This document shows, in pieces, positions 51,855 through 59,379 of a stretch of 64,000 nucleotides of DNA. Made by a program: the position numbers and the translations under genes. The DNA lies in the NCBI RefSeq assembly GCF_003841465.1, contig NZ_REFZ01000013.1, positions 20,550 to 84,549 of the forward strand. The letters run 5' to 3'. Source of the DNA: Natrarchaeobius oligotrophus. Its GTDB lineage: Archaea; Halobacteriota; Halobacteria; Halobacteriales; Natrialbaceae. Each line of letters starts with the position of its first letter. The first letter of the stretch is position 1. The notes under the pieces are model-generated. The model worked only from the letters and a program-made list of their open reading frames with translations. It was not told the DNA's origin and searched no databases.

Positions 51855-52271
51855 ATGCACGACGACTGTCCGTTCTGTCGGATCGTCGCCGGCGACGAGT
51901 CCGCCGCCGTCCTCTACGAAGACGACCGAACGATCGCGTTTCTCGACCAGCAACCGGCCGCGACCGGCCACGCGCTGGTCGTCCCTCGCACGCACGCCGA
52001 GGAGATTTTCACGGAAGATTCCGCGACGACGGACGCGGTGTTCGACGCCGTCCGAACCGTCGCCGGAGCGCTGGAAGACGCCCTCGAGCCCGACGGCTTC
52101 AGCGTCTTTCACACGAGCGGGCCGCTGGTCGGGACCGTCGATCACGCTCACGTCCACGTGGTTCCGCGAACTGCCGACGACGACGTTTCGCTTGCGCTCT
52201 CTCGGCGAGGCTTCGACCCCGACGAAGCCGACCGACTCGCGTCTCGCGTTCGAAACGCGCTAGAAACCTAG
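51855..52271 (+). CDS. HIT-family (histidine triad) protein
   Basis: The 138-residue protein has the zinc knuckle CPFC at residues 5-8, the segment ATGHALVVPRTHAEEIF, and the histidine triad HAHVHVVPR with H97, H99 and H101. HIT proteins hydrolyse nucleoside phosphoramidates or dinucleotides such as ADP-ribose-linked or Ap4A-type substrates through a histidyl-AMP intermediate. Length is normal for the HINT branch. The substrate is not defined by sequence. It converges with trpB. Confidence 0.94.
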   Translation: MHDDCPFCRIVAGDESAAVLYEDDRTIAFLDQQPAATGHALVVPRTHAEEIFTEDSATTDAVFDAVRTVAGALEDALEPDGFSVFHTSGPLVGTVDHAHVHVVPRTADDDVSLALSRRGFDPDEADRLASRVRNALET

Positions 52272-52322
52272 CGGAGCGCGCCGAATTCGGTCGGCGACTG
52301 CTCTCCGCGATTTTCGACGAGC

Positions 52323-53474
52323 TTAGAGGTCGAACTTTCGGGCGGCCGTCTCCATGTCCTTGTCACCCCGTCCCGACAGGTTTACGAGGATCGTCTCGTG
52401 GTCGCCCGCTTCCGCAAGCTGAATCGCGCGGGCGACCGCGTGACTGGACTCGAGCGCCGGAATGATCCCCTCCGTCTCGCTCAGTTCGCGAAACGCGGCG
52501 AGGGCCGCGTCGTCGGTGACCCCGTCGTACTGACAGCGGCCGACGGCCCGGAACATCGCGTGTTCGGGGCCCACGCCGGGGTAGTCGAGGCCGGCCGAGA
52601 CGGAGTGGACCTCGACGTCGTCGTCGATGACGCGGGTTTTCATGCCGTGGATGACGTCGTCGGATCCCCTCGCGAGCGGTGCGGCGTGGCGCTTCGAGTC
52701 CGTCCCCTCGCCGCCGCCTTCCGCGCCGTAGAAGTCGACGTCGTCGTCCCGGAACGCGTGAAAGAGGCCGATCGCGTTCGAGCCGCCGCCGACGCAGGCG
52801 ACCGCCGCGTCCGGCAAGTCGCCGGTTCGCTCGCGAATCTGCTCGCGGGCCTCCCGACCGATGACGCTCTGGAAGTCGCGGACCATCCGCGGGAACGGGT
52901 CCGGTCCGACGACGCTGCCGACGAGGTAGTGGGTGTCGTCGACGCGCTGGGCGAAATCCTCGAGCGCGGCGTCGACGGCGTCGGCCAGACCCTGTCCGCC
53001 GCGGGTGACCTCGTTGACCTCGGCACCCATCAGCCGCATCCGGAAGGCGTTCATCTCCTGGCGCTCGACGTCCTTTTTTCCCATGTAGATCTCGGTCTCG
53101 AGGTCGAGCAGCGCGCCGACCATCGCGGTGGCGGTGCCGTGTTGGCCCGCGCCCGTTTCGGCGATGAGCCGCTCCCTGCCGGCCCGTTTCGCGAGTAGCG
53201 CCTGCCCGAGGCAGTTGTTGATCTTGTGGGCCCCGCCGTGGAGGAGGTCCTCGCGCTTGAGGTAGATGTCCGTCCCGTAGCGTTCGCTCAGATTGCGCGC
53301 GTAGTACAGCGGCGTCGGCCGACCGGCGAACTCCTCGAGGAGGTCGCGAAACTCCGACTGGAACTCGTCGGTCGTCGCCACGTCGTCGTAGGCGTTCGCG
53401 AGCGTCGCGAGGGGCTCCTGTAAGGGCTCCGGAACGTATCTCCCACCGTAACCGTCGAACTCTCCGTCTGACAT
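52323..53474 (-). CDS. trpB: Tryptophan synthase beta chain, without trpA neighbour
   Basis: The 383-residue PLP enzyme joins indole and serine. The Schiff-base lysine is K84 in GGAHKINN. Other signatures are RPTPLYYARNLSERYG, ETGAGQHGTATAMV, the phosphate-binding CVGGGSNAIGLF, SVSAGLDYPGVGPEH and the C-terminal LSGRGDKDM. It is the TrpB1 type, which normally pairs with TrpA, but no trpA, trpC or other trp gene is within the window. The neighbours are the HIT protein and an unknown protein. It may be a paralogue or a relocated gene. The start ATG is at 53472-53474. Confidence 0.93.
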   Translation of the reverse strand: MSDGEFDGYGGRYVPEPLQEPLATLANAYDDVATTDEFQSEFRDLLEEFAGRPTPLYYARNLSERYGTDIYLKREDLLHGGAHKINNCLGQALLAKRAGRERLIAETGAGQHGTATAMVGALLDLETEIYMGKKDVERQEMNAFRMRLMGAEVNEVTRGGQGLADAVDAALEDFAQRVDDTHYLVGSVVGPDPFPRMVRDFQSVIGREAREQIRERTGDLPDAAVACVGGGSNAIGLFHAFRDDDVDFYGAEGGGEGTDSKRHAAPLARGSDDVIHGMKTRVIDDDVEVHSVSAGLDYPGVGPEHAMFRAVGRCQYDGVTDDAALAAFRELSETEGIIPALESSHAVARAIQLAEAGDHETILVNLSGRGDKDMETAARKFDL

Positions 53475-53620
53475 GCTGTCGATGGGTTTCGGGCTCACCC
53501 TAAAGTATGTTCTGTGTGGGTGGACGTTCGATCCCGACGAGGTAGTGGGATCTCTCGTCGCCACTGCCGGGGTCAGTATTATCCGACGGAACGTGGTAGG
53601 CGTCCGTAGCTGAGCCATCG

Positions 53621-55042
53621 ATGAGGATCTCGAGTCTTCTCGCCGGTGAGGGGGCGACGCCCCACGGCCTCCCGAACTTCGATTCGACGACGGTGTTCGT
53701 ACGGGCGACTGCAAGCTACCTTCGCGGCGAGGAGTTTCCGACGCTCGGAATGATCCACCCGGCGCTGACGCCGCTCGCGACGCGGGTCAACGCCCTCCCT
53801 CGGCGGGTTCGAACCGGCATCTACACGCGTGGTGGCGCGAACGAGGGCGTCTCTCCCGACAATCTCGGTGAAGTCGACGTCGAGCGCTTTCGCGAGTGGG
53901 TCACAGACCAGTATCCGAATCGAGGCTATCCGGCGGTGATCGTCGGTTCGAGCAACGGCGCGGCAGTCTACCTCTCGGCGTTGCTCGGCGTTCCGTGGCT
54001 TCCACAGACGTTTCTCGTTCCCATCCGTCGGGAGCTAGACGCCGACGCGATTCGCGAGGACGTCCGGTGGGGCGTCGAACACGCGGGTCCGTTCCTCGAG
54101 GCGAATCCCGACGTCTCGCTCCATCAGATGCACGATCCGAACCAGGATCGGCTGATGGTCCGGAAGCTGGCGTACTTCCGGACGAAATCCCGCGTCCTCG
54201 GCGACGCGTACGAGGAGTTCATCGAGACGGTGCTCGAGCCCGGCGGAACGATCATCTCGCTCGAGTGCGGCTACGACTGGCCGGCGATCGACCTCGGCGA
54301 CCGCCACAGTTTCCAGCTCGGCGGCCTCGGCGGGCTCGCCCCCGAGGAGTACTACGAGGGAAGCGAACGGGTCGCGCGCTTTCTCCGGCGTCAGGACGCC
54401 GGAATCCGCGAGTGGAGCGTTCCCGAACCTGACGGGCGGATCCCGGAAGCAGAGTGGGGGTTCGATCCGGCGCTTCGGGAGGACCTCGAACGAGTCGCGA
54501 ACGAGCGTGGGTCCGACCTGCGTCGGCTCGGGTTCGACGATCCGCGCGATCTGAGCCCGTTCGTCGCCGACCTGTACCGCGAACGCTACGCCGACCGGGG
54601 ACGCTCGCTCGAGCGGCTGTTCGTCCAGTCGTTCGCGCTGGTCGAGCCCTGGTGGACGATCCGAACCGGCTCGATTCCCTACTGGGCGGCGTTCAATACG
54701 CGGTCCGACGCCGACTTCCTCGAGGAGTACCTCGAGAGCGCGGAGCCGTACGACGAGATACGGGCGAACCTGTTCGCACACGGCATCGAGTCCGCCGGTC
54801 TCGCGTCGATCGACCGCTGGCGCGACGTTCTCTCGGCCGCTCGAGACCGTCACGGCTTCGTCGGGGTCGACCCGACCGAGTTCCCCTACGACGTCGAAGT
54901 TCACGCCCGCTACCACGAGGACATTCCGGACGAGATCGACGCTCGGCACCCGCTCGTCGCGCCGATGTCGGTCGACGGGTTCGACGACGTTGCGAGTGAG
55001 ATGGCTCCCGAATACGCGATCGAGTGGGATCGAGTGTCGTGA
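53621..55042 (+). CDS. Unknown 473-residue protein with GSSNG elbow
   Basis: The protein starts MRISSLLAGEGATPHGLPNFDSTTVFVRAT. It contains GYPAVIVGSSNGAAVYLSALLGVPWLPQTFLVPIRR, which resembles a strand-nucleophile-helix elbow (G-x-S-x-G) of alpha/beta hydrolases. Later parts have TIISLECGYDWPAIDLGDRHSFQLGGLGGL and a long C-terminal region rich in acidic and aromatic residues (EPWWTIRTGSIPYWAAFNTR). There is no signal peptide and no membrane helix. I recognise no family. An esterase-like role is only suggested by the elbow. Codon use is normal for the host. Confidence 0.8.
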   Translation: MRISSLLAGEGATPHGLPNFDSTTVFVRATASYLRGEEFPTLGMIHPALTPLATRVNALPRRVRTGIYTRGGANEGVSPDNLGEVDVERFREWVTDQYPNRGYPAVIVGSSNGAAVYLSALLGVPWLPQTFLVPIRRELDADAIREDVRWGVEHAGPFLEANPDVSLHQMHDPNQDRLMVRKLAYFRTKSRVLGDAYEEFIETVLEPGGTIISLECGYDWPAIDLGDRHSFQLGGLGGLAPEEYYEGSERVARFLRRQDAGIREWSVPEPDGRIPEAEWGFDPALREDLERVANERGSDLRRLGFDDPRDLSPFVADLYRERYADRGRSLERLFVQSFALVEPWWTIRTGSIPYWAAFNTRSDADFLEEYLESAEPYDEIRANLFAHGIESAGLASIDRWRDVLSAARDRHGFVGVDPTEFPYDVEVHARYHEDIPDEIDARHPLVAPMSVDGFDDVASEMAPEYAIEWDRVS

Positions 55043-55052
55043 GCGTTCGCCA

Positions 55053-55124
55053 GTCTGCCGTAACCGCGTACCGGTACGACCGCAGTCCGTTGCGGTTTTC
55101 CGGAAACGATTCGCAGCGGACCGT
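55053..55124. repeat. Dispersed palindromic element, copy 7 (degenerate)
   Basis: The left arm CTGCCGTAACCGCGTACCGG continues to TACGACCGCA. The right arm, reverse-complemented, reads ACGGTCCGCTGCGAATCGTT and continues to TCCGGAAAACCGCA. It sits 11 bases after the stop of the 473-residue protein gene, matching the usual location of the family directly behind a gene. Confidence 0.65.
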
Positions 55125-55223
55125 CCCGCCGTCGACGGTCGATCCCTGTTGGAACTCACGCGTGGCTGCCCGCCAGGGGACGGCAAGTCCGGGACCTACC
55201 TGACTCGAGGGAGGACGGGAAAT

Positions 55224-55322
55224 ATGGTCGACGAGTACGAACGAGATGCCGACGAACACCTGAAGCGAGTGCGCGAACGGCTCCAGCACGCGACCGCCGA
55301 CGCCGACCGGACGATCGAATAA
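55224..55322 (+). CDS. Possible 32-residue charged helical peptide
   Basis: A 33-codon frame starts ATG at 55224 after GGGAGGACGGG, which could serve as a ribosome-binding site. It encodes MVDEYERDADEHLKRVRERL followed by QHATADADRTIE. The composition (Asp, Glu, Arg) suits a haloarchaeal helix, with heptad-like spacing of L and V. There is no independent support, and nothing similar is recognised. The gene could be real or chance. Confidence 0.4.
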   Translation: MVDEYERDADEHLKRVRERLQHATADADRTIE

Positions 55323-55391
55323 GGCGGAGCCGGGGAGCGGACGGACGAGAAGTGATCGGGCGATCCCGACGCGACCGCGCTGCGACGAGGA

Positions 55392-57077
55392 TCACCGGTC
55401 GACGCTCCCGAGGACGATGTCCAGGCTGCCGAGCGAAGCGATGAGGTCCGCCACGTACTCCCCCTCGGCCATCTCGGGGAGCGCCGAGAGGTTGTGGTAA
55501 CAGGGGCTGCGGATCTTGAACCGCGCTGGCGTGTTCGTCCCGTCCGATCGGACGTAGATGCCGAGTTCTCCTTTGGCGGACTCGACTGCGCGGTAGGTTT
55601 CGGCGTCGGCGTCCGGCTTCAGCGTCCGCGGCACGTTGCTCTGGACGGTTCGTTCGTCCTCGGGCCAGTCCTCGAGCAGGTCGAGACACTGCTCGACGAT
55701 CTTCGCCGACTCCTCGACTTCTTGCATGCGAACGAGAACGCGCGCGTGGTTGTCGCAGGTGTCCTCCGTGACGACGTCCCACTCGAGGTGCTCGTAGTAG
55801 CCGTACGGATCGTCCCGACGGAGGTCGTAGTCGATGCCGGAACCGCGGGCAACGGGGCCCGTAACGCCGTAGGACTTCGCGACGTCGGGCTCGAGGATCC
55901 CGGTGTCGATGGTCCGCATCCGGAAGATCTCGTTACCGACCACGAGGTCGTGGTACTCGTCGATCTTCGCCGGCAGTTCGTCCAGGAAGTCACGGCACTT
56001 CTCGACGAACTCGTCTCGAGGCCGGGGCAGATCCCAGGCGACGCCGCCGAGCCGGAAGTAGTAGAACATCATCCGCTGGCCGGTGAGGTCCTCGAGAATG
56101 TCCTGGACGACCTCCCGGTCGCGAAACGCGTACTGGAAGATGGCGGTGAACTCGCCGAAGACGTCGAGCGCGAACGTTCCGATCGCGAGAAAGTGTCCGA
56201 GCATTCGGCCGAGCTCCGTCGACATCGTCCGCAGAACCTGGGCGTACTCGGGGACCTCGAGGTCGGCGAGGTCCTCGATGGCGCGAGCGACCGCCCACTC
56301 GTTGGGCAGGTTCGCGGTGTAATCCCACCGGTTCGAGTACGGGATGATCTGGTACCGGTAGGTTCCCTGTTCGCACATCTGTTCCTCGCAACGGTGGAGG
56401 TAGCCCACGTCGGGGTCGACGTCGGCGACGGTCTCGCCGTCCAGCGTCGCTTTGAGGTGGAGAACGCCGTGGGTCGCCGGGTGGTGGGGACCGATGTTGA
56501 GCAGCATCGTCTCCGATTCGGGATCGTGGCGGTCCTGCTGCAGCGGGTTCGCGTGCTCTGCGAACCGAATGATCTGCGGTTTGTCCTGGTCGTAGTCCTT
56601 CGAGAGCGGGTGACCCTGCCAGGAGTCCGGAAGGAGAATTCGGCGCAGGTCGGGGTGGCCCTCGTACTCGATGCCGACGAGATCGTACGCCTCGCGTTCG
56701 TGCCAGTCGGCGGTCCGGAAGACCGGTTCGGCGGTCTGGCAGACGGGAGCGTCTTTCGGCAACTGGGCGATTACCGTCACCTCGTGCGTCCGTCGATCGT
56801 ACTTGGTCAGGTGGAGGATGGATTCGTACCGGTCCTGGTACTCCTGTGACGTGAGACACGAGAGGTGATCGAACCCCGCCTCCTCGCGCAACAGCGATAG
56901 CACCTCCTGGACGTCGTCCGGTCTGATCACGAACGCCGGCGCGTTCCCGTGATCCTCCCGTCCGAGCGCGTACTCCTCGAGAAGTGCCGCGAGTGCGTCC
57001 TCGTCGACGGCGTCCTCGCGTCGATGGTCGTACTCGGGATCGATGCTCGCTCGCTCGCGTTGTGGTGTCTCGCTCAT
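55392..57077 (-). CDS. nuoCD: Fused NADH dehydrogenase-like subunit CD (NuoCD)
   Basis: The 561-residue protein fuses the 30-kDa-type subunit C (about residues 1-180, with HEREAYDLVGIEYEGHPDLRRILLPDSW) and the 49-kDa-type subunit D (about 185-561). The latter has NIGPHHPATHGVLHLKATLDGE, GYLHRCEEQMCEQGTYRYQ, ARGSGIDYDLRRDDPY and a C-terminal APARFKIRSPCYHNLSALPE that supplies the quinone-site region. In the respiratory complex these subunits form the quinone-reducing module. The other nuo genes (A, B, H, I, J-N) are not adjacent, so this copy is isolated. The start ATG is at 57075-57077. Confidence 0.93.
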   Translation of the reverse strand: MSETPQRERASIDPEYDHRREDAVDEDALAALLEEYALGREDHGNAPAFVIRPDDVQEVLSLLREEAGFDHLSCLTSQEYQDRYESILHLTKYDRRTHEVTVIAQLPKDAPVCQTAEPVFRTADWHEREAYDLVGIEYEGHPDLRRILLPDSWQGHPLSKDYDQDKPQIIRFAEHANPLQQDRHDPESETMLLNIGPHHPATHGVLHLKATLDGETVADVDPDVGYLHRCEEQMCEQGTYRYQIIPYSNRWDYTANLPNEWAVARAIEDLADLEVPEYAQVLRTMSTELGRMLGHFLAIGTFALDVFGEFTAIFQYAFRDREVVQDILEDLTGQRMMFYYFRLGGVAWDLPRPRDEFVEKCRDFLDELPAKIDEYHDLVVGNEIFRMRTIDTGILEPDVAKSYGVTGPVARGSGIDYDLRRDDPYGYYEHLEWDVVTEDTCDNHARVLVRMQEVEESAKIVEQCLDLLEDWPEDERTVQSNVPRTLKPDADAETYRAVESAKGELGIYVRSDGTNTPARFKIRSPCYHNLSALPEMAEGEYVADLIASLGSLDIVLGSVDR

Positions 57078-57252
57078 TGGTGGTCCCCCGGAGTCGACGA
57101 CCGTCCGTGCGTTTCGCTACCGTACAACCGGCACACGGGAGAGGATTTTCCCGCCTCGAGGTGACTGTCTCGCGCGGGAAAACGAGCGGCGTCCGCTCGA
57201 TCGAGCCGCTTCGCGACGCGTTCGGTCGACGGCTCACCGTTCGGTCGATGAC

Positions 57253-58362
57253 TCACTCCTCGAGTCGCGCGCTCGGCGACGCCTCGATCCCGTGTACTGT
57301 GCGGCGTTCGGTCCACAACGCCGCCGCGACGGTGAACTGTCCGGCGCTCGCGTAGCCCCGTTTGACGTAGGGGTCGCCCGAGAGCGTACAGACCTCGAGG
57401 AAGTTTCCGTACGGCCGGAGCAGGCAGTCGAGCCGTCTCGACTCCCGCCGGGCGCGTTCGCGGTAGCCGTACCGGTCGAGACCGATGGCGTACAGCAGGC
57501 TGTTCCAGGGCCAGACGTGGTAGTGGTAGTCGCGGTGAAAGAGAAAGAACGGGTGGACGTCGGTGGGCGAGAACGGCCGCTCCCGCATGCGAACTCCGCG
57601 CGGCGTCTCGAGGCGCTCGAGCGCGTCGACGACCGTCCCCGCTCGCTCGTCGGAGAGTAACCCGAAGTAGAGCGCGACGACGTTAGCGTCACAGGCGAGC
57701 GTCGACGAGCCGCGGCGCTCGTCGAAGTGGGTCCCGTTCCAGAGTCTGGCACACAACTCGTCACGAATCGCCGCCGACTCGCCCGTGAACGTCGTCTCGA
57801 CGCCCGCTTTCTCGAGGCGTTCCGTCGCCGCCAGCAGCATCGCCGTGTTGTACGCCTCCCGTGGGTGTGCGGCCGAATCCCACCAGGAACTCCCGTTTCC
57901 GTCCACGAACGCGCCGTCGACGAACTTCTCTCGGTGGCGCGACGCGAGGTCGGCGACTGCGTCGGCGCGTTCCTCGAGCCGTCCGGTCTCCGCGAGCAGG
58001 ATCACGAGCGCGGGAAACGTGTCGACGCCTTCCGCCGGCGTGGCCGCGTTGTACTCGCCGTGAAAGTCGGTGTAAAAGACGTTCGAGACCTGCTCGAGCA
58101 GCCACGCGGCGACGTCGCCGGTTTCGTCTTCGTAGCCCGCCGCGACCAGTCCGCGCGCGGCGAAACAGAGGTCTCGCGGCCAGACGCCACGAAAGTGCCC
58201 GCCGGCCCGAAACCCGCCGGCGGCTCGCGCCTCGAGGATCGTCTCGGCGGCTCGCTCGAGCGAGCCGAAGTGACGGTAGCCGTTCCGGCGTTTGTCCGCG
58301 TACTGCGCGAGTCGACGGCCGAGTTCACGCGCGTAGTACCGGCCGGTCGCGACGGCGTTCAT
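57253..58362 (-). CDS. Glucoamylase-like (alpha/alpha)6 glycoside hydrolase
   Basis: The 369-residue protein looks like a six-hairpin glycosidase of the GH15/amylo-alpha-1,6-glucosidase type. It shows GFRAGGHFRGVWPRDLCFAARGLVAAGY, FHGEYNAATPAEGVDTFPALVILLAET, GNGSSWWDSAAHPREAYNTAMLLAA and the C-terminal FHRDYHYHVWPWNSLLYAIG with acidic residues nearby. The W-P-R-D segment is typical of the substrate pocket. It should hydrolyse alpha-glucosidic bonds inside the cell, since no signal peptide is present. The start ATG is at 58360-58362. It may use glycogen- or trehalose-like substrates, but this is not settled by sequence. Confidence 0.83.
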   Translation of the reverse strand: MNAVATGRYYARELGRRLAQYADKRRNGYRHFGSLERAAETILEARAAGGFRAGGHFRGVWPRDLCFAARGLVAAGYEDETGDVAAWLLEQVSNVFYTDFHGEYNAATPAEGVDTFPALVILLAETGRLEERADAVADLASRHREKFVDGAFVDGNGSSWWDSAAHPREAYNTAMLLAATERLEKAGVETTFTGESAAIRDELCARLWNGTHFDERRGSSTLACDANVVALYFGLLSDERAGTVVDALERLETPRGVRMRERPFSPTDVHPFFLFHRDYHYHVWPWNSLLYAIGLDRYGYRERARRESRRLDCLLRPYGNFLEVCTLSGDPYVKRGYASAGQFTVAAALWTERRTVHGIEASPSARLEE

Positions 58363-58441
58363 ACCGTCTCGCGGTGTCGGACGGAAAAGAATAGTTCGCC
58401 TTCGAAAATCGAACCGTTCCGCCGGGCCGAACCCGGTATGG

Positions 58442-59377
58442 CTACGTATGGCGCTCGAGGAGGTCGTAGCTGCGCTCCCACTCGGCGTCGTCGTCGAAGT
58501 AGCGTTCGGCGAGCGGTTCGTCGGGCATCTCGCCGACGGCCGTTTTCTCCTGCTGGTAGGACGGGCGATCCTCGTCGATGTAGTACCGGCCGGTCAGGAC
58601 GGTGCCCTCGTTGAGGACGTTCTCCGTCTCGCGCATTATTTCGGCGGCTTCGGCGCGGTCGTGGACGTCGAAGTCGTAGTCGTCGGACTCCTGGACGTCG
58701 ATGTAGGGGACGTACTGGCGCGCGTCTTTGTTCCAGGTGGGACACTGCGTCAGGAAGTCGATGTGGGCGAAGCCGTCGTGTTCGATGGCCTCCTTGATGA
58801 TCTCTTTCGCCTGGTTCGGGTTGACCGCGGCGGTGCGAGCGACGTAGCTCGCGCCGGCGTTGAGCGACATCGACAGCGGTCGAAGCGGCGTCTTCGCGCT
58901 GCCCGACGGCTGAGTCTTGGATTTGTGGCCCTTGGGACTGGTTGGCGACGTCTGGCCCTTCGTCAGCCCGAAGATCTCGTTGTTGAACACGATGTACGTC
59001 ATGTCGTGATTCTCGCGGGCCGTGTGGATCCAGTGGTTGCCGCCGATGCCGTAGCCGTCGCCGTCGCCGCCCGCTGCGATGACCTCGAGTTCGGGATTCG
59101 CGAGCTTCGCTGCTCGCGCAACGGGAAGCGAGCGGCCGTGGATGGTGTGAAAGCCGTACGTGTCTAGATAGCTGTTCAGCTTGCCGGAACAGCCGATCCC
59201 GGTGACGGTCAGCACCTCCTCGGGGGTCTTGCCGACCTCCGGAAGCGCCTGTTTCAGGGCTTTCAGAACTCCGAAGTCGCCACAGCCCGGACACCAGGTC
59301 GGCTGGGGTTCGACACCGGGCGTGTACTCGTCCCGGTCGATCTCTCGCTGTTCACCGATTGCGTTGAATGCACTCAT
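58442..59377 (-). CDS. korB: 2-oxoacid:ferredoxin oxidoreductase, beta subunit
   Basis: The 311-residue subunit binds thiamine diphosphate. It shows WCPGCGDFGVLKALKQALPE, TVTGIGCSGKLNSYLDTYGFHTIHG, the ThDP motif GGDGDGYGIGGNHWIHTARENHDMTYIVFNNEIFGLTKGQTSPTS and the cysteine pattern of the Fe-S cluster. The GLTKGQTSPTS segment is characteristic of the KorB/PorB family. With KorA it oxidises 2-oxoacids (2-oxoglutarate or pyruvate type) to acyl-CoA, reducing ferredoxin. It is the second gene of the operon: korA ends two bases before its start codon. Confidence 0.94.
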   Translation of the reverse strand: MSAFNAIGEQREIDRDEYTPGVEPQPTWCPGCGDFGVLKALKQALPEVGKTPEEVLTVTGIGCSGKLNSYLDTYGFHTIHGRSLPVARAAKLANPELEVIAAGGDGDGYGIGGNHWIHTARENHDMTYIVFNNEIFGLTKGQTSPTSPKGHKSKTQPSGSAKTPLRPLSMSLNAGASYVARTAAVNPNQAKEIIKEAIEHDGFAHIDFLTQCPTWNKDARQYVPYIDVQESDDYDFDVHDRAEAAEIMRETENVLNEGTVLTGRYYIDEDRPSYQQEKTAVGEMPDEPLAERYFDDDAEWERSYDLLERHT

Positions 59378-59379
59378 GG

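Noticed and set aside
55392..57077. Group 4 hydrogenase large subunit instead of NuoD
   Set aside because: The nickel-binding CxxC pairs expected at both ends are not present, and the quinone-type segments fit NuoCD.
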